Origin: Halarcobacter sp.
GTDB taxonomy: Bacteria; Campylobacterota; Campylobacteria; Campylobacterales; Arcobacteraceae
Assembly (NCBI RefSeq): GCF_963676935.1
Contig: NZ_OY781470.1
Coordinates: forward strand, 1,646,680 to 1,710,679
Length of the DNA stretch: 64,000 nucleotides
Reading direction: 5' to 3'
Positions 35,600 to 45,114 of this stretch are shown piece by piece. Made by a program: the position numbers and the translations under genes. Within the stretch, counting starts at the first letter, position 1; every line of letters starts with the position of its first letter. The notes under the pieces were generated by a model, which saw only the letters and a program-made list of their open reading frames with translations, had not been told where the DNA came from and ran no database searches.

Positions 35600-37368
35600 A
35601 AAGATTAAACTTAATATTTATAATAATTTTTATCATATTAATAACACTTCTTTCTAGAGTTTATTTTTTAAGTATTAAATCAAACACTTATTATGAAGAG
35701 TTATCAAAAAGAAACTATATAAAAAAAATCTACAAAGTTCCAAATAGAGGAATTATAAAAGATAGAAATGGCGTACCTTTAGCTATGAATAAATTGGGCT
35801 TTTCAATAAATATTAGACCCCATTTAAGATCTTACAAGAAAAAACATATTTTAGACGACTTAGTTAATTTAATAAATGAAAATTTTCCTAAATATTCAAA
35901 AGATAGTTTATATAAAGAGTATAAAAAGTTAGATTCTAACTATAAGCATGATTTTGTAAAAATTGTTGAGTTTATTCCTTATGAAGAATTTTTTGATAAA
36001 TATACCTTATTTAATTCAAATGATGACATCGAAATAAAATCAGAAGTAAAAAGAGTATATCCTGAAGGGAAAAATGCTTCACATATAATTGGATATGTAG
36101 GAAGAGCTTCAAAAATAGACATACAAAATAACGAATTTTCAAAACATAGTGGAATAATTGGTAAGAATGGTCTAGAAAAATACTATAACAAAGAATTACA
36201 AGGAAAACTTGGAGAAAAAACTGTTAAAGTTAATGCTTTAAACAAAGAAGTTGAAGTATTAGATGAAAAAGATCCTTCATCAGATAATGATTTAACTATT
36301 TCTATTGATATTGAACTTCAAAAATATATTCAAGAAATATTTGGAAATGATAGTGGGGCAATAATTGTAATGGATGCAAGAAATGGTGAGATATTATCTG
36401 CCGGCTCATATCCTGAATTTGATAATAATATTTTTGTTGATGGTATTTCAATTGATGCCTGGAATAAAATGAAAAATGATTTTAATCATCCTTTTACAAA
36501 CAAACTAATAAACGGTCTTTATCCTCCAGGTTCAGTTATAAAAATGGGAATTGCACTTTCTTTTTTAGATAATGGAATAAAACCTGATTACGAAATCTAT
36601 GACAGTGGTTTTATACAAATAGGAAATAGAAAATTTAGAGATTGGAAACCTACAGGTCATGGAAAAGTAGGATTTGTAAAAGCGATAAAAGAGAGTTGCG
36701 ATACCTTCTTTTATAAAGGAAGTCTACTTGTAGGGATCAATAAAATTTCTAAGTCTTTAAGAAACTATGGAATAGGAGAAGAAACTGGAATTGATTTAGT
36801 AAATGAATTTTATGCTACAAATCCTAATAAAGATTGGAAAGAAAAAAAATATAATCAACCTTGGTATATAGGTGATACAATTAATGCTTCAATTGGTCAA
36901 GGCTATATGACTGTAACACCAATGCAAATTGCAAGATACACAGCATTTTTAGCGACAGGGAAACTTCCAAGACCACATTTTTCAAAATTAAACTATGAAG
37001 AACCTAAAGAGATTGAATACAACAAAAATTATATGAAAATTATAAGACAAGGGATGTATGAAGTAACAAATAAACCAAAAGGTACAGCATATTACCATGT
37101 AAGAGAATCAAAAGTCACTTTAGCAGGTAAAACTGGTACTGCACAAGTAGTTACTATCCCTCAATCTGAAAAAGTAAGAATGAAAGAGAGTGAATTAAAA
37201 TATTATCATAGGTCTCATGCTTGGATTACAACTTATGGACCATATAAAAATCCACAATATGTAGTAACTGTCTTAGTAGAGCATGGTGGACACGGAGGAA
37301 GTGCCGCAGGTCATGTAGTCAGTAAGATATATAATAAATTAGAAGAGTTAGGTTATATTAAAAACTAA
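35596..37368 (+). CDS. mrdA: Penicillin-binding protein 2 (elongasome transpeptidase)
   Basis: 590 residues. One N-terminal span, then the dimerisation domain (VPNRGIIKDRNGVPLAMN), and the transpeptidase domain with SxxK in YPPGSVIKMGIAL (near residue 314), SxD/N-type ESCDTFFY, and KTG in LAGKTGTAQVV. The KTG region is followed by HAWITTYGPYKNPQYVVTVL. It crosslinks peptidoglycan for rod elongation, with RodA. Confidence 0.95.
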   Translation: MKRLNLIFIIIFIILITLLSRVYFLSIKSNTYYEELSKRNYIKKIYKVPNRGIIKDRNGVPLAMNKLGFSINIRPHLRSYKKKHILDDLVNLINENFPKYSKDSLYKEYKKLDSNYKHDFVKIVEFIPYEEFFDKYTLFNSNDDIEIKSEVKRVYPEGKNASHIIGYVGRASKIDIQNNEFSKHSGIIGKNGLEKYYNKELQGKLGEKTVKVNALNKEVEVLDEKDPSSDNDLTISIDIELQKYIQEIFGNDSGAIIVMDARNGEILSAGSYPEFDNNIFVDGISIDAWNKMKNDFNHPFTNKLINGLYPPGSVIKMGIALSFLDNGIKPDYEIYDSGFIQIGNRKFRDWKPTGHGKVGFVKAIKESCDTFFYKGSLLVGINKISKSLRNYGIGEETGIDLVNEFYATNPNKDWKEKKYNQPWYIGDTINASIGQGYMTVTPMQIARYTAFLATGKLPRPHFSKLNYEEPKEIEYNKNYMKIIRQGMYEVTNKPKGTAYYHVRESKVTLAGKTGTAQVVTIPQSEKVRMKESELKYYHRSHAWITTYGPYKNPQYVVTVLVEHGGHGGSAAGHVVSKIYNKLEELGYIKN

Positions 37369-37379
37369 ATAACTCTTCT
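37341..37379. terminator. Convergent hairpin over two stop codons
   Basis: AGAAGAGTTA (37341-37350) and TAACTCTTCT (37370-37379) form a 10-bp perfect stem with a 19-base loop that contains both the mrdA stop and that of the converging gene. No clear T-run follows, so it is a probable bidirectional stop signal rather than a proven one. Confidence 0.5.
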
Positions 37380-38237
37380 ATCATATAATTTCAATAAAAT
37401 TAAACTAAAAATAATCGCAGCAATGATTCTAAATATAACTATAACATATAGATTTGCATTAAAAATCACAAAAAGTAAAGTATCTTCAATAATAGCATGA
37501 CAAATCATCAAAAATGTACCAATAAAAAAGATATCTCTTTTTGTAAGACTACTACTTTTAGCTTCTTTGATTAAAATCCCTGCACCATAGGTTATTCCTA
37601 ATATTACACCAACAAAAATTGAAAAATTTCTTGATAAATTTTTCTCAAACTTTTTAATAAATGGCCTACTTTTAATATAATCCATAAATAAGATAATTAA
37701 AGATATCAGAATAATTATTTCAATAGTTAGCTTTATTGAATCTACAAAAGATGACATTAAAACATCTAATAAGTTTATATATTCTTTTTTTTCAACTATA
37801 ACATTTGAAACAATACCATTAAATAATTCATTTGGTAAAAACGTAACTAGAAAAGCAACAATAACACCACTAATAAGTCTTAATAAAATCGAATAACCAT
37901 TTGGCAATCCAATCTTTTTCATAACAGCAGTTTCAACAATTAAAGAATGACAAATACCTAAAAACACAGCTAAAATTGTCCACTCTTTCGGGGTTAGATC
38001 CAATGGAGCAGCAAAAGCAATTGCTGCATATAGATTCAAAAAAATTCCACTTAAAATACTAAGTGCTGCTTCTTTAGGTAAATCTAAAAATGATGTTAAG
38101 GGTTCCACTAGAAATGAAATATAAGACAAAATATTGTAATAATATAAGACTTCGGCAAATATATAAATTGGTATAACTAATTTTATGATAATCCAAGCAC
38201 TCTTAAGTGAAGAGTTTAAACTTTGTTTATAATCCAT
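37365..38237 (-). CDS. Nucleoside-recognition (Gate) domain membrane protein
   Basis: 290 residues, with about eight spans in two repeated halves. Gate-domain features include LSGIFLNLYAAIAFAAPLDL, GICHSLIVETAVMKKIG in the first half and GAGILIKEAKSSSLTKRDIF followed by FMICHAIIEDTLLF in the second. Members of this family may move small solutes such as nucleosides or phosphate-linked compounds; the substrate is unknown here. Single gene, convergent with mrdA. Confidence 0.78.
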   Translation of the reverse strand: MDYKQSLNSSLKSAWIIIKLVIPIYIFAEVLYYYNILSYISFLVEPLTSFLDLPKEAALSILSGIFLNLYAAIAFAAPLDLTPKEWTILAVFLGICHSLIVETAVMKKIGLPNGYSILLRLISGVIVAFLVTFLPNELFNGIVSNVIVEKKEYINLLDVLMSSFVDSIKLTIEIIILISLIILFMDYIKSRPFIKKFEKNLSRNFSIFVGVILGITYGAGILIKEAKSSSLTKRDIFFIGTFLMICHAIIEDTLLFVIFNANLYVIVIFRIIAAIIFSLILLKLYDRRVI

Positions 38238-38319
38238 TATATTCCTTAAAAAAAGCGGAATTATAGCATATTAATATTATTTTTGATATTATTCATCCAA
38301 GTTTATCTAAGGACTGTAA

Positions 38320-39051
38320 TTGAAAATATTCATTACTTTATTAATTTTTACAATCTCATTATTTGCAGCAGAAGAACAAGTGCCAATAATTAACCTTTCA
38401 GTAGCTGCTTTAGAAGAACCTGCACAATTTGTAAAAACAATTAATATAGCTATAATACTTGTACTTTTAGTACTTGCCCCTACCCTTCTTTTAATGATTA
38501 CTAGTTTTACAAGACTAATAATTGTATTTTCATTATTAAGGCAAGCGATGGGATTACAAACTACACCTCCAAATCAAATAATTATCTCTTTGTCTCTTAT
38601 ACTTACAATTTTTATTATGGAACCTTATGCAAAAAAATCTTGGGATGATGCGATAAAACCCTATATGGATGAAACTATAGGATATGAAGTTGCTTTTGAA
38701 AGAGGAGTTAAACCCTTTAAAGAGTTTATGATAAAAAATACAAGAGAAAAAGATTTAGCACTTTTTTATAGAATAAAAAATGAAGAAAACCCTAAAAATA
38801 TTGATGCAGTACCATTAACTTTATTGATGCCTGCATTTGTCGTAAGTGAATTAAAAACTGCCTTTGAGATTGGATTTTTAATCTTTTTACCCTTTCTAGT
38901 TATTGATATTATTGTAGCTTCTATTCTTATGTCTTTGGGTATGATGATGCTTCCACCTGTTATGATATCCTTACCTATTAAAATCATATTTTTTATTGTG
39001 ATTGATGGTTGGGCGTTGATTATAGGAAATCTGGCCCAGTCCTTTAAATAA
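38320..39051 (+). CDS. fliP: Flagellar export apparatus protein FliP
   Basis: 243 residues. It starts on TTG with TAAGGA 7 bases upstream. Signal-like N-terminus, then LMITSFTRLIIVFSLLRQAM, the FliP signature, LTLLMPAFVVSELKTAFEIG and SLGMMMLPPVMISLPIKIIF. FliP forms the central export gate with FliQ and FliR. It is a lone gene here, distant from other export genes, as is common in this phylum. Confidence 0.96.
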   Translation: MKIFITLLIFTISLFAAEEQVPIINLSVAALEEPAQFVKTINIAIILVLLVLAPTLLLMITSFTRLIIVFSLLRQAMGLQTTPPNQIIISLSLILTIFIMEPYAKKSWDDAIKPYMDETIGYEVAFERGVKPFKEFMIKNTREKDLALFYRIKNEENPKNIDAVPLTLLMPAFVVSELKTAFEIGFLIFLPFLVIDIIVASILMSLGMMMLPPVMISLPIKIIFFIVIDGWALIIGNLAQSFK

Positions 39052-39137
39052 TTTAACAATATTTTTATAATAAATTAATATATTTTTTTATTTAAATTTG
39101 ATATAATACAACTTGATTATATTAATCAAGGAATGAA

Positions 39138-39641
39138 ATGAAAAAACATATATTATCTTTAACTATATTTATACTATTAATCATTTTTTCTGGTTGTAGT
39201 AACTCTAAGTTTAATGTGAATTATAATGAAAAAAATCATACCACTTCTATTCTATTAGATGATAAAGTTTATATATTAAAAGATACAAACGAGATAAAAG
39301 AAAGATATGGTAAATTAGTCAGTATTCCTAAAAAAGCAAATAGTTCATTTGTCTCATATAGTTCAAATGATGAGGATTGTAAAGTTATTCAATATAGAGT
39401 TTTTCCAGACTTAACAGCAAAAAAAGCATTTTATTTAACATCTGTTGATGATGATATTAAAAGATATTATAAAAACTGCTCATTTGAAACAATAAATAAT
39501 ATTAAATTCTATAAGTGTAAAGGACTTAGAATAATAACAAAAGATAAATATGGGATTCATGGTATAGTTCAAAAAAAATATATATATATAGAAAATGAAA
39601 AATGTTTCAATAAATTAAAAAATTTATTGAAACATAAATGA
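39138..39641 (+). CDS. Hypothetical lipoprotein, 167 aa
   Basis: A lipoprotein signal (MKKHILSLTIFILLIIFSGC) is followed by a small mixed domain with two or three later cysteines (DEDCKVIQYR, YKNCSFETI, YKCKGLRII) that could form disulfides. Not recognised. ATG 39138 is preceded by AAGGA. No operon partner is apparent. Confidence 0.72.
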   Translation: MKKHILSLTIFILLIIFSGCSNSKFNVNYNEKNHTTSILLDDKVYILKDTNEIKERYGKLVSIPKKANSSFVSYSSNDEDCKVIQYRVFPDLTAKKAFYLTSVDDDIKRYYKNCSFETINNIKFYKCKGLRIITKDKYGIHGIVQKKYIYIENEKCFNKLKNLLKHK

Positions 39642-39779
39642 TATAATTACATTTAAAATTGCTGTTACTATTGTATCTACTTTTTGAATAACTACTTTTC
39701 CATCTACAAAATGCTATATTATAAATTTTGTATACTTTTATTTTTATTTTATTTATTTAAAATATAAAATTAACTATAT
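39642..39779. other. Short intergenic spacer, no gene supported
   Basis: A minus-strand frame reading HFVDGKVVIQKVDTIVTAIL and ending ISFMFQ looks protein-like but has no start codon. It weakly echoes the neighbouring small lipoprotein (VxDTIxxxxxVxxAVxNVV-like pattern), so it could be a degenerate relic. Otherwise nothing is seen. Confidence 0.3.
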
Positions 39780-39959
39780 CTAAAAGGGTATAGCTGTATC
39801 AATACTATTTCCTGTTGTAGATATTGTATCTCCAACTACATCAGGTGCAACAACATTGACTACAGCACCAGTAACTCTAAATGGAAGAGCAATAGTGTCT
39901 CCAACGACACAACCATTAAAAATTATCAATACTAATATCATAAAAATATATTTTATCAC
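39780..39959 (-). CDS. Small lipoprotein, 59 aa, GTG start
   Basis: Reads MIKYIFMILVLIIFNGCVVG and continues DTIALPFRVTGAVVNVVAPD to ..DTAIPF. AAGGA lies 7 bases before GTG 39959. The Cys at residue 17 follows a hydrophobic stretch, so it is likely lipidated. The short alanine/valine-rich tail with VTGAVVN and VGDTI is characteristic of a family of tiny bacterial lipoproteins (NF038104-like by recollection, not verified). Function unknown. It is transcribed away from the DUF4214 gene. Confidence 0.65.
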   Translation of the reverse strand: MIKYIFMILVLIIFNGCVVGDTIALPFRVTGAVVNVVAPDVVGDTISTTGNSIDTAIPF

Positions 39960-40029
39960 AAATTATTCCTTGTATTTTTACAATTTTACAAAATTTATTT
40001 TTAATTTTCCTTCAAATTAATAAAATAAG

Positions 40030-40079
40030 ATATTTTATAATTATATTATAATGAAAAATAATATATAATTATAAAATAT
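40030..40079. repeat. 17-bp perfect AT palindrome upstream of the DUF4214 gene
   Basis: ATATTTTATAATTATAT (40030-40046) and its exact reverse complement at 40063-40079 flank a 16-base loop. It ends 7 bases before the GGAG ribosome site of the next gene. It could be an operator, a 5' leader hairpin, or both; it has no GC pairs, so its RNA form is weak. Confidence 0.6.
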
Positions 40080-40099
40080 TATTATTGGAGAAAAGAAAA

Positions 40100-41965
40100 A
40101 TGAAAAAAATTATAATAATGTTTCTAATGATACTTACTGTCAATACAGAAATTTTTGCAGAACAAACTGCAGAACAATTTATTGAAAGACTTTATCAAAA
40201 TGTTCTAAATAGAGCGTCAGACAATGATGGTTTATCTTATTGGCTAGAAAGATTACAATCAGAATCAGGAGCAAATGTTGCATCAGGATTTTTAAATTCG
40301 CAAGAATTAGAAAACATGAATTTAAGTAACTCAGAATATTTAGAGATTCTTTATTCAACATTATTTGATAGAGAAGCAGATCAAAATGGAATTCTTTATT
40401 GGTTAAATATAATGGATAATGGAATGTCAAGAGAAAGAATTCAACAAGGATTTTATAACTCACAAGAATTTTCAAATCTTGCAGATAGCTTTGGTATTAC
40501 AGCTATTAGAGAACAAGATCAACTTGAAGATGTAGAAGATTTTGTAACAAGATTTTATAATTTAGTATTGGGGAGAAACCCAGATGCTGCAGGACTTATA
40601 GATTGGATAAACCAACTTAATAGTGGTATAAGATCTGGAGCAGATGTAGCTAATGGTTTTTTTAATTCCCCAGAATTTGTAAATAGAAACCTTTCTAATG
40701 AAAACTTTGTTAATATTTTATATAATACATTTTTTAATAGATCTCCAGATACAGCTGGATATCAAAATTGGGTTGATCAATTAAATAATGGTGAAACTAG
40801 ACAAAATATAATTGATGGTTTTAGTAATTCTCAAGAATTTGAAAATTTAGCGAATGAATATGGTATATCTGCAACACTTGAAACAGGAAATCTTTTAGGA
40901 AACGTACAAGATTATGAAAATAGAACACCTTTATCTAATATAAATATATCATTATATGACACAAATTCAAATTTAGTTGATTCAACTACTACTGATACAA
41001 ATGGTTTTTATTATTTTCAAAATTTAAGAGGAGGAAACTATACTATTAATTTTTCAAGTGATGACTATCTAGATGCAATCGGAAACTTTGATATTCTTCC
41101 TAATACAAATAATGTATTTTCTCAAGTATTAATGCCTGAAAATAATGCACAATTTTCTCAAGGTTCTATATCAGGTTATATAATAGATGCATTTTCAGGG
41201 AATAACTTAACAAATGTATTTATTACAGTCTATTCAGGATTAAATACCACAGAAGGAACTCCTATAAGAACTATTTCTTCGTATGATGGGTATTATACAT
41301 TAGATGGACTAGAAGCAGGATACTATACTATCACTTTATCAAAAGACAATTATTTATCAAGTTCATATTCTTTCACAATTGGTGGAAATAATCAAATACA
41401 AGAAAGAGACTTTACCATATCTCCTATTTTGGCTCATAATGAGATAAGAATTATTCTAACATGGGGAGCATCTCCATATGACCTCGATTCTCATACAGCA
41501 TATCTTGAAAATGGACAAAGAATTTATCACAATTATTATAGTAATAAAGAGGAAGGAAATCAAAATAATAATTATATTACACTCGATAGAGATGATATGT
41601 CATCTTATGGTCCAGAAACAACAACTGTTACAAATATGTCTTTAAATGGACAGTATAAATATTATGTACATGATTATAGTAATAGATATTCTAACGATTC
41701 AACTTTTTTAGCAAATTCAGGAGCTTCTGTAAAAGTATATTTTGGTAACAGATCTTATACTTTTAATGTTCCTACATATAGAGGAAACACATGGAAGGTT
41801 TTTGAAATAAATAATGGAATTTTAAGCCAATGTAATAATTCTAATTGTGTATTTAATACATCTACTAATGGTTCATCTATTGAATTTGGAGCAAGAAGTT
41901 TAGTAAAACATGATACAATTACGTCGGAAGAGTTTTTATTGTTTGAAAATCTTCCTTTAAAATAA
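40100..41965 (+). CDS. Secreted DUF4214 / carboxypeptidase-regulatory / YfaP-like protein
   Basis: 621 residues from ATG 40100 (GGAG ~9 bases upstream). Signal peptide MKKIIIMFLMILTVNTEIFA. Residues ~22-255 hold four DUF4214-like repeats (FIERLYQNVLNR, YLEILYSTLFDREADQNG, FVTRFYNLVLGRNPDAAG, FVNILYNTFFNRSPDTAG). Two carboxypeptidase-regulatory-like beta domains follow (~260-440). A YfaP/DUF2135-like domain is next, with IRIILTWGASPYDLDSHTAY, YITLDRDDMSSYGPETTTVT. Probably a surface or secreted protein. It lies 38 bases upstream of a metalloprotease gene carrying the same DUF4214 module. Confidence 0.75.
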   Translation: MKKIIIMFLMILTVNTEIFAEQTAEQFIERLYQNVLNRASDNDGLSYWLERLQSESGANVASGFLNSQELENMNLSNSEYLEILYSTLFDREADQNGILYWLNIMDNGMSRERIQQGFYNSQEFSNLADSFGITAIREQDQLEDVEDFVTRFYNLVLGRNPDAAGLIDWINQLNSGIRSGADVANGFFNSPEFVNRNLSNENFVNILYNTFFNRSPDTAGYQNWVDQLNNGETRQNIIDGFSNSQEFENLANEYGISATLETGNLLGNVQDYENRTPLSNINISLYDTNSNLVDSTTTDTNGFYYFQNLRGGNYTINFSSDDYLDAIGNFDILPNTNNVFSQVLMPENNAQFSQGSISGYIIDAFSGNNLTNVFITVYSGLNTTEGTPIRTISSYDGYYTLDGLEAGYYTITLSKDNYLSSSYSFTIGGNNQIQERDFTISPILAHNEIRIILTWGASPYDLDSHTAYLENGQRIYHNYYSNKEEGNQNNNYITLDRDDMSSYGPETTTVTNMSLNGQYKYYVHDYSNRYSNDSTFLANSGASVKVYFGNRSYTFNVPTYRGNTWKVFEINNGILSQCNNSNCVFNTSTNGSSIEFGARSLVKHDTITSEEFLLFENLPLK

Positions 41966-42003
41966 ATTTTAAAAAATTAGACTAATTTTAAATAAGGAAA
42001 ATA

Positions 42004-44208
42004 ATGAATAAAATAATTTTATTAATATTTTTATCTGTATTATGTTTTGCTAATGAACCTTTTACTAAGTTAATAAAAAGTGAAGAAAATAAAATATTTG
42101 TAAAATTCAACACATCAATAATAAATAAAAATACTAGTAAAATAAATTTATTTGTAGATTCAAATACTGAGCTTACATTTATTATAACAAAATTTGAAAA
42201 AAGAATAAATGGATTTAAATTAGTTGCCAATAATAATAATAAAAATTCATTAATTTTAACTTCAAAAAATAATTTTATCTTTGGTAACATTATATACAAC
42301 AATAAAAAATACTCTATATTACCACATAAAGATTTATTTCAAATAGTAGAAAACAATGATTCAAAAGTTATAAAAAATGATACTAATGGTATAAGTAATC
42401 CTAATAAGCTTAAATCATTTTTAACTTCTCTACCAATAAAAAAAGATTTATTAAATAATAACTCAGAAGAACTAGTCACTATAGATTTATTAATACTATA
42501 TACTCAAGAAATGTTAAACTATTATGGAAATTCACTTCCAGCACTAATTCAGAATTTCGTTGATATAGGGAATGAGGTATTAGAAAACTCATTAGTAAAT
42601 GCAAAATTAAACTTAATAAAAACAGAATTATATGAAAATACACAAGCAAATGAAAATTATAATATAGATACAGCTTTAAATCAAATTACATACGATAAAA
42701 ATGTGAATGCTTTAAAAAGATTATATAACGCTGACATGATATCTTTAATGAGAAGATATGATGGATATAGTTCTACATGTGGACTAGGATATGTATTAGA
42801 CGAATTAAGTATTTTTAGTGCAATGTTTTCATACACTGTAGTAGAAGTTAAAAGTAGTAGTGAAAATGGTTATTATTGTAGTGATACAACACTAATTCAT
42901 GAGTTAGGCCATAATTTTGGTTGCGCACATGATAGAGATCATGCTTCTATACATGGTTTGTTTTCTTATTCTTATGGATATGACCAACCTCATGAATTTG
43001 CAACTATAATGAGTTATGATTCTCCAACAATAAATTATTTTTCAAATCCTAATATTTTATATAATGGAAACTATATTGGGATAGAAGAAGGTTTTTCAAA
43101 TTCTGCAGACTGTTCTAAAACGATTAGAAATTCTAAATCAATTATAAGTAATCATAATTTGTCAGAAGTATTAGAAGATGGTGATACTGCTATAAATAAT
43201 ATATTAAATGGTACTTTAAGTGATGAATATGATAGAGATTCTTTTTTATTTTTATTAAAAGGTACAATAAATTTTGATTTTAATTATTCTAATTACTATT
43301 TAAATATTTATGATGAAAATCAAATTTTAATTTATTCTAGCTATAGAGATTTTTCATTAGACTTAAATGAAGGTAAATATTATTTAGTTCTTTCTTCATT
43401 TTCAGATAGTAATGGCTATTTTTTTAGTGATAATGAATATAATTATACTATTTCTTTAACATCTAATGATCCTTCAAATATTTATTCTATTGTAGCTCAA
43501 CAAAAAGCTTTTATAGAACGATTCTACCAAAACATCCTAAATAGAAGCGCAGATACAGGAGGAATGAACACCTGGTTAGATGTAATCCAAAATCAAAGTG
43601 CCGCAAAAGTAGCCCTAGGATTTTTCCAATCACAAGAATTTATAAACCTAGGACTCTCAAATGAAGAATTCGTAGATATACTGTACCAAACACTTTTTGA
43701 TAGAGTAGCAGATAGTGGAGGAAGAGATATTTGGTTAAATCAATTAAATAATGGTACTAGTAGAATAGAAGTAATATACGGATTTCTAAATGCTCAAGAA
43801 TTTAAAAACCTAGCAGATAGTTTTGGAGTAACACAAATAAGAGATATAGATCAAATAACAGAAGTACCAGGATATGTAAATAGATTCTATAACTTAGTGT
43901 TAAATAGAAGCGCAGATGAAGTAGGATTTAATGATTGGGTAAGTCAATTAAGAGCAGGGACAAAAGCAGGAGGAGATATAGCAAAAGGGTTTTTTAATTC
44001 CCAAGAGTATATCCAAAGAGGATTAGATGATTCAACATTCTTAGATATATGCTATAGAGCATTTTTTAATAGAGAGGCAGATGCAGGAGGTAAAAATAGT
44101 TGGTTGTCACAAATAGCACAAGGTGCAACAACTGATGATATTTTAAATGGCTTTATTGGTTCTCAGGAGTTTATTCAACTTGCTGCTTCTTATGGAATTG
44201 AGCCTTAA
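42004..44208 (+). CDS. Secreted reprolysin-like metalloprotease with C-terminal DUF4214 module
   Basis: 734 residues. Signal peptide MNKIILLIFLSVLCFA. After a ~150-residue propeptide-like region comes the catalytic domain, with the zinc motif LIHELGHNFGCAHD (HExxHxxxxxH, residues ~299-309) and a Met-turn candidate in ATIMSYDS. Residues ~390-490 form a beta region similar to a pre-peptidase C-terminal domain. Residues ~497-734 carry four DUF4214 repeats (FIERFYQNILNRSADTGG, FVDILYQTLFDRVADSGG, YVNRFYNLVLNRSADEVG, FLDICYRAFFNREADAGG). The last part is visibly less AT-rich. Likely secreted, probably co-transcribed with the gene before it. Confidence 0.85.
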   Translation: MNKIILLIFLSVLCFANEPFTKLIKSEENKIFVKFNTSIINKNTSKINLFVDSNTELTFIITKFEKRINGFKLVANNNNKNSLILTSKNNFIFGNIIYNNKKYSILPHKDLFQIVENNDSKVIKNDTNGISNPNKLKSFLTSLPIKKDLLNNNSEELVTIDLLILYTQEMLNYYGNSLPALIQNFVDIGNEVLENSLVNAKLNLIKTELYENTQANENYNIDTALNQITYDKNVNALKRLYNADMISLMRRYDGYSSTCGLGYVLDELSIFSAMFSYTVVEVKSSSENGYYCSDTTLIHELGHNFGCAHDRDHASIHGLFSYSYGYDQPHEFATIMSYDSPTINYFSNPNILYNGNYIGIEEGFSNSADCSKTIRNSKSIISNHNLSEVLEDGDTAINNILNGTLSDEYDRDSFLFLLKGTINFDFNYSNYYLNIYDENQILIYSSYRDFSLDLNEGKYYLVLSSFSDSNGYFFSDNEYNYTISLTSNDPSNIYSIVAQQKAFIERFYQNILNRSADTGGMNTWLDVIQNQSAAKVALGFFQSQEFINLGLSNEEFVDILYQTLFDRVADSGGRDIWLNQLNNGTSRIEVIYGFLNAQEFKNLADSFGVTQIRDIDQITEVPGYVNRFYNLVLNRSADEVGFNDWVSQLRAGTKAGGDIAKGFFNSQEYIQRGLDDSTFLDICYRAFFNREADAGGKNSWLSQIAQGATTDDILNGFIGSQEFIQLAASYGIEP

Positions 44209-44520
44209 GTAACACAAAATCAATTCTCTTATTACAGGAATAATATATTATTAGAAATTTACATCATAATTTACTTTAATGAAAAAACTATTAAAAAATA
44301 ATATAGTAAAACTTATAACATAATAAAAATATGATCTAAAAATTTGACTTTTTATATGATAATATTCCTATTAATTTAACAAAAAAGAAAATGATATTTT
44401 ATATCTATTATCTAAGCTTCTAAATAAAGATATCTAATATATTTTCTTTAATTCACAATGGGAAAAGAAGCGAACTCCTTAATTAAATAAAAAATTATAA
44501 AATTTAGATATATCTTAAAA
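44209..44520. other. AT-rich intergenic region with no feature seen
   Basis: 312 bases between the metalloprotease and the converging cupin gene. No open frame with a ribosome site, no strong hairpin and no RNA gene is recognised on either strand. Confidence 0.5.
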
Positions 44521-44871
44521 TCAGTCTAAGAACTCTATCTCATCCTCTTTTGTGGTAATCATACACAAAAATTCATAGTCTTGCCCATAACAGGCCTCAT
44601 AAAAATGTTCTACTCCTGCAGGAATATATAAAAAGTCTCCTTTTTTTGCATGATACTCTTTATCGCCTATTAAAACCTTTGCTTCCCCACTTAATACAAA
44701 CTGTTGATGTTGAATTTTATTTTTGTGATTTGGCATAAATCCACCATCAGATAAAACTATTTTTCTTACTATAAAATCCTTATCCTCTTTTGGAGTAAGT
44801 ACTGATATATTTGCACCTTTTGTTTTTGGTATTTCAGTTGATGTAAAATTATCTGAACAATTGCAATACAT
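44521..44871 (-). CDS. Cupin-domain protein, 116 aa
   Basis: Single cupin barrel. Motif 1 is seen as PNHKNKIQHQQFVLSGEAKV and motif 2 as GDFLYIPAGVEHFYEA, giving metal-binding His residues. The N-terminus MYCNCSDNF has two cysteines. Cupins of this size are often small-molecule sensors or isomerases; no substrate is suggested by neighbours. Single gene. Confidence 0.8.
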   Translation of the reverse strand: MYCNCSDNFTSTEIPKTKGANISVLTPKEDKDFIVRKIVLSDGGFMPNHKNKIQHQQFVLSGEAKVLIGDKEYHAKKGDFLYIPAGVEHFYEACYGQDYEFLCMITTKEDEIEFLD

Positions 44872-44943
44872 ATAAATCCTTTAAATAAATTGCATTATTA
44901 TATCTTTTTTTATAAAATAGACTAATAGAAAAATGGGTAATAA

Positions 44944-45045
44944 ATGGAAAATATCATAAACGAAATAATATCTTTTAGTGTAATAGTTTTTGTAGTGTTA
45001 CTTTTAGCATACTTAACTAAAAAAAAGGAAGATAATTTAGATTAA
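44944..45045 (+). CDS. Single-span membrane microprotein, 33 aa
   Basis: MENIINEIISFSVIVFVVLL then LAYLTKKKEDNLD. One transmembrane helix with a positive-inside tail (TKKK). It starts on ATG 44944 with GGGTAA as a modest ribosome site. It lies 70 bases upstream of the TolC-family gene and might be a small efflux-associated peptide, but that is a positional guess. Confidence 0.4.
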   Translation: MENIINEIISFSVIVFVVLLLAYLTKKKEDNLD

Positions 45046-45114
45046 TAATTCTTTTATTAGAAAAATTAAATATTTTTTTGTATAATCCCATACAAAAAGA
45101 CGATAGGATGGGCA

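Noticed and set aside
42779-43020. Metalloprotease as a partner of the iron-piracy operon
   Set aside because: It is more than 20 kb away on the other strand with no Fur-like site seen nearby; only the M16 gene is linked to that operon.
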